A DNA stretch of 64,000 nucleotides from NCBI GenBank assembly GCA_028583605.1, contig CM053327.1, positions 18,277,629 through 18,341,628 of the forward strand. Reading direction: 5' to 3'. Under the pieces are notes generated by a model. That model searched no databases. It worked only from the letters and a program-made list of their open reading frames with translations, and was not told the origin of the DNA. Position numbers and translations under genes: made by a program. The stretch comes from Dastarcus helophoroides (lineage: Eukaryota > Arthropoda > Insecta > Coleoptera > Bothrideridae). Within the stretch, counting starts at the first letter, position 1. Every line of letters starts with the position of its first letter. Shown here in pieces: positions 45,677-57,922 of the stretch.

Positions 45677-46479
45677 GCTTCATCCAATAGCTGACAGTTG
45701 TATGCAGCATTAACCGCACGACGTTCATGTATAAAATCGACGTGCACAACTCCTTTAAAATCCCAAAACCGCATCGCAAGAACCTTTCCAGCTAAAAGGC
45801 GAGTTTTTGCCTTGACGGGTGCACCTTCCCCCTTTTTTCTCCACGCCATGCTTGCTTGTTTAGATTCAGGAGTGTAATGGTGGACCCAAGTGGCGCTGAC
45901 AAATCTCCAAACGTTGTTATTTCTGTTCTTCAGTCAAAAGAGGTACCCACCTGGATGAAATTTTTCTAAACCCCAGCTCATCTGTAATGATGGATTCAGC
46001 ATATTCAAAGCTTATCCCTATCTAAGCTGCAATTTCACCAACAGTTAAACAGCGATCACCTTCTAAAAGGCGTTGAACAGCGTTAATCTTGTCGGCAGTC
46101 ACCCTGGCCCGAGGACAACGAGCATGGGGTTCATTTTCAACTTGAGTTCATCCTTCCAAAAATGTTTTGTCATTCATACATTTCAGATTTTCTTCAAACA
46201 AGTATCTCCAAACTGTGCTTCTAGTCTAGGAAGAATTTCGGTGGGCTTTACACCTTCAACGGCAAGAAATTTAATAATAACGCGCTGCGCAACGTGCGGA
46301 TGAATCTCTTGCTCACTCATTGTATTTACAATTGACGAACGGCGAGAACAGAATTCGCTTGAGCGCAAGGAAGTCACGTGATATCTCCACCTAACATGTC
46401 TAAGAGCATGCGTACACTCCCGACGCCCTCAAGGCGACATGATAGAAATTCCCGGTTCATATTTGATATACTATTTTCT

Positions 46480-49400
46480 ATGGTAAAATGATTTTTAAAA
46501 TGTCGAAGCGTCGTAAAAACTTAGAATTTTTAAAGCAAATTAGAGGAAAATCAAAATTTCAACACAAAAAATTCAGAGAAGTCGAAATATGTATCACAAA
46601 TATTTTAGGAACAAAATTATTACGAAAAGTCCGAATTTCGAGAAAGCTGTTTTGCATAACATTTAGCAGAAAAAAAATCAAAATTTTGTAAAAAAAATCG
46701 AAAGAAGTTTCTGTACACAAAAAACTCGCAATTGAAATTTCAAGAAAAAAAGTAGAACCCTCGGTCATTTCTTTAGAAGAATATCAAAATGTGACAAAAT
46801 TAAAATTAAATTTAATCTTGATAATTCAATGATTTTTCTCAATATTTTTATATTTTATAGAAGTTTCGAGGTATTTTTTTTCGAAATTTCGACTTTCTTC
46901 TCGAAATTTCAATTTTTCCTAGAAATTTCTACAAATATTTGCTTATGATAACTTTCATTTTTTATCAGAATTACAAAATAAAATAAACTTTAAAATGTCG
47001 AAATGTCGTAAAAAAAAACTTGAAAGGTTTAAAACAAATAAGGAAAAAATTAAAATTTCTTCAAAAACATCAAGAAAAGTTAAAATTTCTGCAAAAAATA
47101 TTAATGATAAAATTTCCAGGAAATATTAAAGCTTCGAGAAATTTTTTTTGCACAACAGAAAATAAAATTTTCTTCTACGAAATACAAATTTTGTAAAAAA
47201 TCAAAATTTTGTAGAAATAAATGAAATTTTCAGAAAAAACTTGAAATTTATGTACAAAAAATAAAATGAAAATTGAGATTTCAAATAAAAACTCAAAACT
47301 CGATAATTGTAAACATAAATTACAAATTTTGAGAAAATATTAAAATTTCAAAAATGTCTATTAATAAAAATTTTCTCCAAATTTGAGTTTTTCCTAGAAA
47401 GTTTGATAATTTCAAAAACACATTTCGAGTTTTTTTTCGAAATTGTGTTCTGGAAATTCCCAGACAGACTTTCGTGGAACGGACTAGTCCTTGGTTACCT
47501 TAATATCTCTCTGAAGATGATAGCTTGGATATCGAAAGGCGTTAGAGCAACCACTGTTGTGTTTTTTAATCTTTCTTGGTTTCAGGGGACAAAATTTGTA
47601 TTTCAATTTTTCCAGACTTGAAAGTCTTAATTTTTTAACAAAAAAATTCAAAAATACCAAATGAAAATAGTCAAAATTTTTGGAAAAGTCTAAATCTCCG
47701 GTAAAGGTTGGAAAGGAAAATTAAATTTACTAATTTCAATCTCAATTCAAGGACGGATTCATAGGGGGCACGTGCCCTAAATTTACACGATCTATACTAG
47801 CCGTACCAAAATTGAAGGCCCTTGAGAGTAGTTCTTCCTCGTTTGGTCTTTGTGCACTCCTCCCTCTCAGGTAAAAAATTGTATCCTGTGCTCCCAATCA
47901 CGAAACTTCCATTTTTCGAAAAGTTTTCAATTTTTGACCAAAAAATCCAACATTTCAAATTTTATTAAAATTTCGAGCGAATTATGAAATTTTTAAATCT
48001 AGAAATCTGTAATTATTTTTATGAATTTAAAGCTTTTCTAGAAATTTCAACTTTTTTCTGTAAATTTCGTATTAGATTTGCACTAGAAATTTGTGAACTC
48101 TAAAATGAAGAATAAATTCGCAATTTCGAAAATATCTTAACTGAAAAATATCTCAAAATGTCATGATCAACTTCAATATTTTGTTTTTTAATTTTCGATT
48201 TAAATGTTAAAATTTCCACATTTTCTTTTAATGCAAGCAAAATTTCATGTAGAAAAAATCAAATATTTGAGTTTTGAAATTAAAATTTCTAGATTAAAGT
48301 CAACAATTCGAGAATAAACTCAAAATTACGAAAATTTGTTATATGAATAGTGAATAGCGAGTGAATTAATTTGGAGTTTCCTTTTAAAATCCAGCAATTT
48401 TTTATGTTTTTCTCTAAAATGTGGAATAAAACTCGAAACTTGGACTTTTTTAATTTTAAATTTTGGTTACTTATGATTTTTTCATTAATCCCATAGTTTT
48501 GACCATTTTAACTGAAATTTCGAATTTCCTTGTCAAAATGAATGAAGTAATGAAATTCCATTTTATTAATAATTTAAAACTGTTATGAAAATTTGGACGT
48601 TTTTCTAAAATTTCAGTTTTTAGATTTTATATTTGAAAGATCGACAACATTTCCAACGTTTTTTTTTTAATTTTCATTCTTCTTTAAATATTTCAGTTTC
48701 ACATTGAAAATTTTATACTCCTTTCTAAAATTTCAACACTAAAAGAGAAGTTTCGAATTAATTTACTGAATTTATCATATAAACTACGTTTTACACAAAA
48801 TCTGATCTTTTCGAACGAGTTTAAACTTGAAAATTTGAATTTTCTTAAATAAAATTCGAGAAGTTCTGGAGTTATCAATTTTGATGCCAAACTTTTCAGT
48901 TTAAACTTAAAATTTTTTAATTTTTTACCGACGTTTTAACTTTAAAAAGAAATTGTGATTTTATATCTCAAAATTTCTTTACTTTTGCGTAATTGCTAAT
49001 TGTGGTACATTTGAAAAACAATGCAGAATTCCCCCGTTTTTCATTATTTCAAGTGTTGGGTAGTTTTTTCCTGTGTAATTTAATAAAAGAAGTAGCCATT
49101 TTTAAACGCATTACATTGGAAATAGTTGTGCAGTTTAAAGCGGTTTTGCCCCGAAATTTGCATCAAAACGCACTTTTTTACCTTCTTTCGACACATAATT
49201 CCGTATTAAATTTGAATCAAAAGAAAGGAAGAAATCAGATTATTGTACTGATTCAAATAGAAAATCCCTATTTTTCAGCAACTTTCCTATTTATGAAAGG
49301 CGTGATACGCCATTGTTCTTAATGAATTAATTTAACTCGAACATAACTTAAGTCGAGGAAATACGAAATACGCAATAAATTTGGGAACGTGATGTGAATT

Positions 49401-49881
49401 TTATATATGTTTTAATTTTAGGTTGCCACTGAAACTTGGAACAAAAACCTAAATTAGAAAATTTAATTTGGGTCATATCTAATAAAATAAGAATTTTCTT
49501 AGATAACGGATTTCATATCAGAACAATGAAAACTTAGTGACATTAATTACATGCCAGCGTTTTACAAGTTGCCTATAACCATTTCCATATTTCGTGTTTG
49601 TAAACATTACTTTTTTGGCGACCTCTGTTGGAAAACTCTATAACTTAATATTCATTCATTCTTTTAAATTTTCAAATATTAACATCGCTTTATTTCATAT
49701 ATTTGCTATAAAATAGCATTAAAATATAAATTTTAATTTAGTTAGCAATTGTTTATAGTAACAAGAAGTTGAAAATTACCCTTCAATTTGGTTTCTGCTT
49801 TTGCGAAATGAATACGGACATTCAATTGACAGCTGAACGTCAGCTGTTCTGAAGAACGACAGTGAAGTGCAATGGACAGAA
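46480..49881. other. Intergenic AT-rich stretch upstream of ELL
   Basis: 46490-48960 is AAATTTCGA-type sequence with insertions. CTGAAGATGATAGC with CGAAAGGCGTTAG near 47511-47550 is a diverged copy of the element tail at 50714. AAGGACGGATTCATAGGGGG near 47757 looks like one end of an hAT-type element; its partner was not found. A 109-codon frame at 48993-49322 is not recognised and not called. 49330-49881 should contain the ELL promoter and leader. Confidence 0.4.
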
Positions 49882-50013
49882 ATGGCGGCGCTCTGTCCAG
49901 GTGTTCAGTATGGTTTATCATCACAGGAAAATTTTGGTGAAAATAAAGACTTAATTTTTGTGAAATTAACGGATTCCGCTCTTCGTGCAATAGAAGAATA
50001 CCTGAAAAATAAG
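49882..50013 (+). CDS. ELL: RNA polymerase II elongation factor ELL, first coding exon (partial gene)
   Basis: ATG at 49882 opens MAALCPGVQYGLSSQE, followed by LIFVKLTDSALRAIEEYL and ending at donor GTAAGT (50014), phase 0. MAAL, YGLS and VKLTDSALRA-x-E-x-Y are the hallmark start of the ELL N-terminal domain. ELL suppresses transient pausing by RNA polymerase II and works in elongation complexes in the nucleus. An overlapping upstream ATG (49873) opens a short frame in another phase and could dampen translation. The next ELL exon (the conserved segment after the first 45 residues) was not found up to 64000, so intron 1 seems to exceed 14 kb. Confidence 0.82.
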
Positions 50014-53000
50014 GTAAGTCATCTTTATTTTTAAAAAGAATTGTAGTGGGTAATACAATCTGTTGCCTTCTCGTTAGATAAGTCGCCATATTCAGGTGAC
50101 TTATTAACCTATTATTATTTTATTTTTTGATGTGATATTTTCGCAAATGATCGCCAGATATGTCGGGTTGATATTTATGTGGCGGAGAAAAAAAATTAGG
50201 TGCCGTTTGAGTCGGAATTTAGGGAAATTCGCCACGTCAACATATTGAAAACTTTTTCGCTAAATATATTAGTTTTTTTCTTTTGAAAATGCGGGGAAAG
50301 ACTGGACTCGATCACAGTTAATCAATTGGTTAGAGTTTTATTTAGGACAAATAAAATGTTCCTTGAATAGTATCAGTAGACTTGACCATACAAGGATGTG
50401 GCTGTTGCACTGTCATTTTATTGAGAAAGTTTTAATTCCTTGATTTTATAATGAGATTTGTTGATGTTAATTCACAAGCAGATGTTAATTGTCCCTATTG
50501 TTGGGGAAAATTTCAGGACTTTGGTAATTAAATTGTTAGAACTGTTAAAAACAAACTAGTTACATGGGGTTCATGGATTTGTTTTTTGCGGAAAATTACT
50601 ACTCTAGTTCCAGAAGACAATTGTTTATTTAAAGTTGACTGAGATTATTTTAGTTAATAAACTTAAGTATCAACAGCATCACATTTATGTAAATTTCTCG
50701 TCAAATATAAGAAAGTTCCTGAAGAAGCCCCCTACGATGGTGGGCGAAACGTCGAACACTTTTAGTAACACTTTTAGTAGTTCTGTGACACGGTCCAATC
50801 CCGGAAGAAGTATATCCTGTGCTGACTCTGGCCGTGGAAGCCTTCGTTATCAAATATAAGAAAAGTATGTAATGAATGTAAAGGTCAGTAAAAAGGTCCG
50901 TTTATCAAAGAAATGTCAAACAGTTTATTTAAAATTTCCCTTTTTTATTTTCAAGTTTCTCAGGATGTTTCCGCTCCTGTAAAGTCAACAAATTTGATGC
51001 GTGGAGGGTTTTGTTATTTATGTCTTTGAAAAAGAAGGGCAGAAGATTGTATATGTAGTATTTGACAAACTTAAGCATGAACGGTTCCAAATGCTATTAG
51101 CATACTGGTCCAGTAGCTGCCTGGGGCTATTCTTAATTGTTAAGTTGCTCTGGGTTCTTACACCTGACATTTTAGTCCATGGCAAGGCGTGATTCTATCT
51201 TAACTAATCACGTAATATCAGACTATGGTAACTATTAGGAAATATCTGATCTGTAACTACCACATTAATCAACTCTACTGTTATTTGTGTGTAACATCAA
51301 ATATTTTGATGGTATATTAACAATATAAACAAATTTTAAATCCTTTTTTTTAGAGTTGTCAAAGGTAGCAACTTTGAATCAGCCCTCTTTAGCTTATTAT
51401 ACGGGATGTTTAAAAAGGAATTATTTGAATCTTCAAAAATAAACAAAAAGTTTAAAATTTTAAAGCTTCGAATATTTCCGGTTAAAAAAAATGAGGTTTT
51501 TCAATTTCAACATTGTAGGGGAAATTTTCAAATTCAATCTTTATATTTGTTTTTTCTAAACATTCGACCTTGAAATTGATCTGGGCTTTTTTTGAAACGT
51601 TTTTAAAAGTGCTTTCGACTTAATACTTTTAAAATTTCGATTTATTAATTCTGTACACTATATTAAACGCTACCAGAAATTCGAATTGTGAGTTACATGG
51701 GCAGATCTACAATGAGAAAATTCCGGGCCATTCGGCGTAACCTATTATCGCAGCTATCTCCTTACAGGGGACGAACGGTGGGCGGTAAACGGCAACGACA
51801 GGTCAATATAGAAGATTTATGGGCACGACTTTTTATATTTAATTAGGTAATAAGGATTTGAATTTTACAGAAAGCCAAAGGAGACATTATAGGTAAAAAT
51901 TCGAAACTTTCGAAACGGAAATTTCTGATACAAAAAAAAAGAAAAATTTTCTAGAAAAAAATTAAAATTTCTGGATCAACGACAAAATTTCGAGAACGGG
52001 AATGTCAATTTTAAAATAGTCTTATAGCGGGTAATATATAAATTTATTTCGGGTACTTCGGAAACCGCTCTAACGATTTGGATGAAATTTTGTATTTACA
52101 TGAGGTTTTGCTTTATAAATCTATCCATGTAGGTGACATTTCTGAAAAAATGTTATTTTAAACAAAAGAAAATATTTTTGCTACGCCATCTCGTAAATCT
52201 TGAAGGTACTTGTAATAGATGTTACTGGTGTCTTATTCTACGAGATGGCGTTACAAAATAACGTTACCTACTTATTAATTTTTGAGGTACCTTGCATTTG
52301 TTGCTTGTTGTTTGTAAGATATTGAATCACACAGTTTATTTAAAATGTGTATTTGGAGCCAAGTGTACACTTGAAAATGCCTAGGAAACCTCTGAGAAAA
52401 GCATTAAACACGATTTTAGAGAAAGAAAAAAACGCCGTACGGTTCCCCCCAATATTTAGAATAAATAAACATCGTATAATGTTGTAAAACACAATTTGAC
52501 AGTAAAATTTTAATTTAATAGATTTCTTAAGTTATCTTTTCTCTGACAAGATATTTTTAAGTTCGGTTTACATTTAAGATTGGTTTTTCTATAGAAGACG
52601 AGAGCATCGATCCCAAACTGCGTATCCAGATAAAAATTAATTGTACTAGAAACTAATTTAATCATTTTTTGATTATTATCGTAATAAACTTTAATTGTAT
52701 AAAAATTTCTAAAATAATCCATTTGTTATTAATGTGCTTAACAAATGTAAATCTAAAAGTATTTTTTGTTTGGATTTAATAGATAATTCACGAAAAACAA
52801 TTCACTTTTAACTATTTATAGCATAATAAAATATGTACTTGAGGGGACTCAAAGCATTAAGATTTTGATGTTCTTAAGTGGCATTAAAATGGCACTAACA
52901 ATTCCACTAATAATGAATGGAATTTGCAGTAAGGCAGTGACATGCGGATGGGCGATGGGGAGTGAGGGGATTTGACTTACAAGGAGACTTTGGGGACTTG

Positions 53001-53383
53001 ATATCTCGAAAAGACTACCGATTTCAATGAAACTTAGTAACTAAGTGAATTTGACTCAAAAAAACTCCAGTTATATTGAAATCGATAGAACCCGCTCCTC
53101 CCTGAAGAAAACCCCTTAGATAATTGTCGAAACGTCGAACTTCTCAAATATTTCTCCATGATAGAAATTTTATATACGTTTTCACCCCCTTAGGGGTTGA
53201 ATTTCGAAATTTCTCTTCGGATGCGTTCGTCACATGGGGAATTTATTTGCCAAATTTCAGGTTTGTAAGTTTAATAGAAAAACGATGTTTCACTGCTTTT
53301 AACTACAAAAATATTAGGTATTCCTACAAAATGTTGGTCTCAAATTTTTACAAAAAAAAAAAAAGAGAAACAACTATCTAGAT
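50014..53383 (+). other. Probable ELL intron 1, proximal part
   Basis: No exon recognised. Contains dispersed repeat pieces (separate entries) and an inverted pair CTACGCCATCTCGTAAA (near 52181) and TCTACGAGATGGCGT (near 52239). Confidence 0.45.
50714..50855 (+). repeat. Tail of a dispersed element (CTGAAGA...CGAAACGTCGAA type)
   Basis: CCTGAAGAAGCCCCCTACGA then GGCGAAACGTCGAACAC, TAGTTCTGTGACACGG and CCCGGAAGAAGTATATCCTG. A second tail with TGAAGAAAACCCC and GTCGAAACGTCGAAC lies at 53102-53138, and head-to-head copies lie at 37619-37735. Such CTGAAGA/CGAAACGTCG tails are frequent in animal interspersed repeats; I do not assign a class. Confidence 0.6.
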
Positions 53384-56038
53384 CAAGGGTGGGCATTTTT
53401 TAACCAACGGGCCAAATAAATTGTTAATGCTATGACGCGGGCCGAAAGAGGTCAAAACTTGGTAAACCAAAGGTGCGCACCTCGCAAGTTAAATTTATAG
53501 TTTTTACTGGAATTCAGTCGCGTGTTGTACTTTGTATAAATGGAGAAAAAAAAGGACAAATCTGTTTTTCAGTTTTTCAAATTACAAGGTCAAACCACTG
53601 AAATGTCGAAGTTAAAGCCAGAATTTCTAGATAATTCGAAATTTCTATTTTTAAGTCGAAATATTGAAAACATAACATAATTTTGAGTTGAAACTGAAGA
53701 GTCGAAAATACTAGAAATTACTCGAATTTTTCGGCTTCCATTCAAAATTTTGACAAGAATAAATTCAGATTCTGATAAAATCTTGTTTAATTAACATTTT
53801 ACTCAAAATTACCATTTTTAAAATGCAATTTCAAAAGGAAGGTATTATTTTTAAGTATAAACTTGAAAGTTTCAGAAAAGAATCGAAATATTATGAGAAA
53901 ACTTGAAATATAATTAAAAATATTTTCGAGTTTAGAATTATCCCGGTTTAAATTAAATTTAAAAATTTCGATTTTTTTTTAAGTTTCACCTTTTCCAAAA
54001 TTTCGACTAGTTTAATATAAAATTTCGGTTTTCGTCAAAATTTTGATATTTCTTAAACTGTTGTTTTGTAAATTCGATTTTTTGAAAATTTCGGCTTTCA
54101 AAAAAATCGATTTGACGAAAATTTAGATTTTGTAAATTTCGTGTTTCTTTTTGAAGTTCTAACTTCAAAATGTCGACTTTTTTTGAAAATGTTGACAAAA
54201 TTTTGACTCATTTTGAATATTCTGAATTTTTTGAGAATTCCGACTTTTTTCAAAAATTTTGATTCTCGACTTTGGAATACTTTTACTTGCTTTGAAAATA
54301 TCAACCCTTTTTTTAAACTTTTTGAAAATGTTACGTTTTTTGAAAATGTCGACTCTTGATTATTTTTTTTAAATGTTAACTTTGACTAGCCTTAAAAATC
54401 TTTACTTTTTTGCATATTCGACTTTCTTGTATATTTGACTTTTATTGAAAAATTCGCCTTTTTTTAAATTTCAATCTTATTGAAAACTTGAAATCTTTTA
54501 AAAAAAACCTCGATTTGTTTAAATGATTGATTTTTTTAAATTTTGGTTTTTTTTTTGAAGAATTTGACTACTTCAAAATTTCCTAATTCTCAAATCTTTG
54601 ATGTTTTTTTGAACATTTTTGCGTTCTTTTTTATAATTCAAAACAAGCCAATAATGATCCAAAAATGAGAAAGGATTTTTATTTTTTTTTGAGAATTTAG
54701 ACTTCCTAAAATTTCAATTTTTTAAAATTTTTTTTTCCCTCAAAATTTCAACTTTTTTTTTCAAAATTATATTTCTAAAGTATTTACTCTTTTTTCTGAA
54801 GATTTTGAAATTTTCTTGAGATGTTGAGATTTTTTTTAGAAATTTCAACTTTTCATGAAAAATTCTACTTTTATTGAAGTTACTTTTCTAAAATCTTTAA
54901 TTTTTTTTTTAATTTCAGTATTTTTGAAAATGTCAGTTTATTTTAAACGGTGTTTTTTTATAATGGGCTTGAAATTGTGATTGTTTTTTTTAAAATTTCA
55001 ATCCCTTTTTGAAAATTGCGACTCGAATTTCGATCTTGACTTTTTCAATTTTTAACCTTTTAAAAATTTTTATTAAAGAATTCGACTTTTCACTCAAATT
55101 TGAACTTATTTTAAAAATTTAAGTGTCAAATTCTTTTAAAATTTCTACTTTTTCTTTAAATTTAAACGTGTTTTAAAAAAGGCTAATTTTCTTGAAAATC
55201 AACAATTTTGTATTTTTAAACTTTGAGAAAAAATCTAAATAAAGATGTCTACTTTTTTCCAAAATTGAGAACTTTTCTCGAAATATCCACTTCTTTGTAA
55301 AGATTTTATATTAAATTCGACATTCTTTTTTGAAAACGTGTTTCATCTGTTTTAAGTTTCGCCTGTTTCAAGTTCCGACTATTTGGAGTTTCGACTGTTT
55401 CAAAGTTTCGTTTTTTCTTTGAAAATGTTGATTTATTCTGAAAATTGCGAATTGTTTGGAAAAACTCTCTTTTTTTAAAAAAATTTCGATTTTTCTTTTT
55501 AAATTTCGACCTAGAAAATTACAACTCTTTTTGAACATTTTTATTTTTTGTAACCAATATGAATCGAAGTTTTAGCTTCGAACATTTCCAATTCCAGTTT
55601 GAAAAATTTGAATTGTTTTAAAAATTCCATCTTTTTCGAAGATTTCCACATTTTCAAGATTTTCAGTTTTTTAAAAACTTTTTTATCAACATTTCGTATT
55701 TTTCTTGAAATTTTGGGTTATTTATTTTTAAGAAAAAAATTTTTAATATCAAAATTAGGAGATCAAAATGGTTTTTTCCTGAAGTTGAATAAAATTTTAA
55801 AAAAAGTTATAATCCATAGTTTAACTTCGAAATTTTTTAAAATAAAATCATTTAGTTTCTATAAAAAGCTCAACGTCTGCAGGACATTTCTTTTTAATTT
55901 TATGCTTTAAGTAAAAGTGTCTGAAGAGCTGCAAAAGTTGAAGTTTTGCAATTTTGAGAAAATTTGAAATTCTGTATTTATGCATTTGTGCATCGGGTCG
56001 GATTTGACATGGTCGCCGCCGCCTGTTGCTCACGCCTG
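53384..56038. mobile_element. Probable decayed hAT-type element with AT-rich interior
   Basis: Left end CAAGGGTGGGCATTTTTTAA with nearby CGGGCC. Read inward from 56038, the right end is CAGGCGTGAGCAACAGGCGG. Nine of the first twelve bases agree. The flanking octamers ATCTAGAT and ATTGAAAT share five of eight positions. The interior is T-rich AAATTTCGAC-type sequence. No transposase. Confidence 0.55.
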
Positions 56039-57270
56039 ATTGAAATCGTTTGCTTGGACCAACAATCTTCTAATCCCGAAATCATTATTTTTTTTTTTTA
56101 ATTTAGTGATTTCATAAAACAATAAATTTTTAAGATAGAAGACAAAAAGTTTGCCCATTTGGGGAGGTTCGAATCCTCAATCGCATTTAAGAAGTTTTTG
56201 TTGAACCAACTACTTAATCAACCGCGCCACTGAAGCTTGGATTTTTTGAAAGATTCGTTATATTTATATCTCGTAGAAGTTTACGGTCATCACAGAATGG
56301 ATTTTCTCACGAAAAACTGAATTCGGTATGCTATTACTTTGCGATCAAAATATGGACACCGATCGCTATTACCACATGCAAAAATATCCAAATCGCTTTC
56401 CCCAAGGTCGTGCCGTCTCCTTATTATTTATGTTTTTCTCAGTAAAAATCACTCTTTATGTGTACAAAAACAAGTACAAAGATTAGTATGCATATTTATT
56501 ACTTCTAGCAGTTACCAGAGACTTCGTCAACGAACTTGAATAAATATAACCATTGCAGCTGAATGGAAGTTTCAAAACAATTACAGATTTAAATGAAATT
56601 TGAAATCAACTTTCAGTTCAAATAGCAAGCCAGTAACGCAATATTGAAATCGATAATGCAGATGCCTACTTTTATGGTAATAGTTTAGAGGACCTAAGAA
56701 GAGAATCCGTTGTCAAATAAAAATCACATAGTTGACTCTTATTACCTTTCTCTGATTGGTTACATCGTATGGAAAGATTATAAAGCTTATTTAAGCTTTC
56801 TGGATATAAGTTTGGGATAAAAAGTAGCTTAATAACTATTCCGCGTCGTAAGGAAGGCCTGTACCAATTTTCGTCAAAATTCCTTCAGCAGTTGAGCCGT
56901 GAAAAGTGGACAAACACACTTTCGCATTTATGTATTACCCGCGACTTCATCTGCTGATTTAAATGAATAAGAGCCTTTACAACTTAACGGAACAACTATA
57001 CAAAATTAAAGAGAATTTTTAAATTTGTTAAATTGGTGGATCAATTTGTTTTGTTTTAATTTATCTCTGATTTTAATTAAGAACCAGATATAGTAGATTG
57101 TTGTAAAATAGCGAAAGATAGTGATGTCAATCAAATATGCTTTCTCGGTTTGGATAAACGCAGCATTAAACAGTTCGTTCAGGTTGCAGCATGTTTTGTT
57201 CAAAATTTTTGATACGACCGTGTGCGTATTTATCTGCCCAGCAAGTTTCCAGTTATATAATGTTGTACCC
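56039..57270. other. Stretch between two hAT-like elements, with a dispersed repeat
   Basis: 56855-56935 (GTACCAATTTTCGTCAAAAT, GAGCCGTGAAAAGTGGACAA, CACTTTCGCATTTATG) matches 61150-61243, a dispersed repeat family of unknown class. 56161-56240 holds tRNA-like promoter boxes on opposite strands, not a tRNA gene. Confidence 0.5.
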
Positions 57271-57393
57271 CAAGGCTCGGCAAACCGCGGCTCGCGAGTC
57301 GCTTGCGGCTCTTTTAAAAGACAATTGCGGCTCTTTTAAGAGACAATTGCGGCTCTTTAAAGTCCCCTAAAAAATCAGAAAATAAAAATTAGA

Positions 57394-57922
57394 CAGACCC
57401 GCACAATATGAGTACTAAAGATCTGCACGAGTAAGTACAAATGTAATCGGATTATAATAACCGATCACTTTTCCAGAGTATGTATGTAGGTAATCGGGGA
57501 ATTGGCCTCGTCGCATCGTGGCATCGCAGCCATCGTTGGCATCGTACCGAATATACTCATTTGTAATCGTGCACATGTGACATGACTTTCAAAAATATTT
57601 GTCAAATATCCATGCTGTCAAATGTCAATTTAACCAATTTATTTAATCTTATATTTGATTTATCGCCTGGATCGTGTTTTATTGTTGTTTTTGCTTTTGT
57701 ATTCTTCTTTGTCTGCAGATGTATTCGTTTTGCAGTGCTGTTAGCCATAAATATGCCAGGATAATATTATTTGTGTTCTCCAAGGGCTTATACTCTTCAT
57801 TTTAACGATGCCAATTAAATAATCGGACGCCATGCCGGTTACTACTCATACTCGTCTCACGACGTACTCATAAAATGTGTGTACTTGTAATCGGACGATG
57901 CCTACTCACTTGTGCAGGTCTC
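57394..57922. mobile_element. Possible nested short DNA element
   Basis: CAGACCCGCACAATATGAG on the left, and AGACCTGCACAAGTGAG reading inward from the right, are inverted. Both are followed inward by TAC/TACTC-rich sequence and GTAATCGGA (57441, and inverted near 57890). The target duplication is not clear. Confidence 0.45.

Larger units (their letters stand above)
41969..46320 (-). pseudogene. Mariner transposase, split by the hAT element
   Basis: N-terminal part from ATG 46320: MSEQEIHPHVAQRVIIKFLA, the mariner/SETMAR-type helix-turn-helix. Then, through several frame changes, WVHHYTPESKQASMAWRKKG and GKVLAMRFWDFKGVVHVDF appear. The first catalytic region reads SATW where DETW is expected, so that Asp is lost. 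After the insertion come ILLHNNACPHSVDL (second catalytic residue changed from Asp to Asn, by alignment with HDNA) and HPPYSPDLSPCDYHMF (third Asp). Stop at 41971-41969. Clearly inactive. Confidence 0.85.
41892..46476 (-). mobile_element. Dead mariner element interrupted by a hAT insertion
   Basis: The left end CGAGGGTAAATCAAATATGA follows a TA at 41890. The right end near 46452-46476 carries the inverted CGGTTCATATTTGAT. Removing the hAT element and one copy of its target duplication rejoins the transposase reading through LLDEAKRAYRRK. Without the insertion the mariner is about 1.2 kb, the normal size. Confidence 0.85.

Noticed and set aside
48993..49322. 109-codon frame
   Set aside because: Not recognisable, with no splice or start context and AT-rich flanks. 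Left uncalled.
56160..56240. Possible tRNA gene (GGTTCGAATCC and TGGCGCGGTTGATTAAGTAG)
   Set aside because: The T-arm reads correctly on plus but the A-box-like sequence is on minus, and no full cloverleaf can be drawn. Perhaps a decayed SINE.
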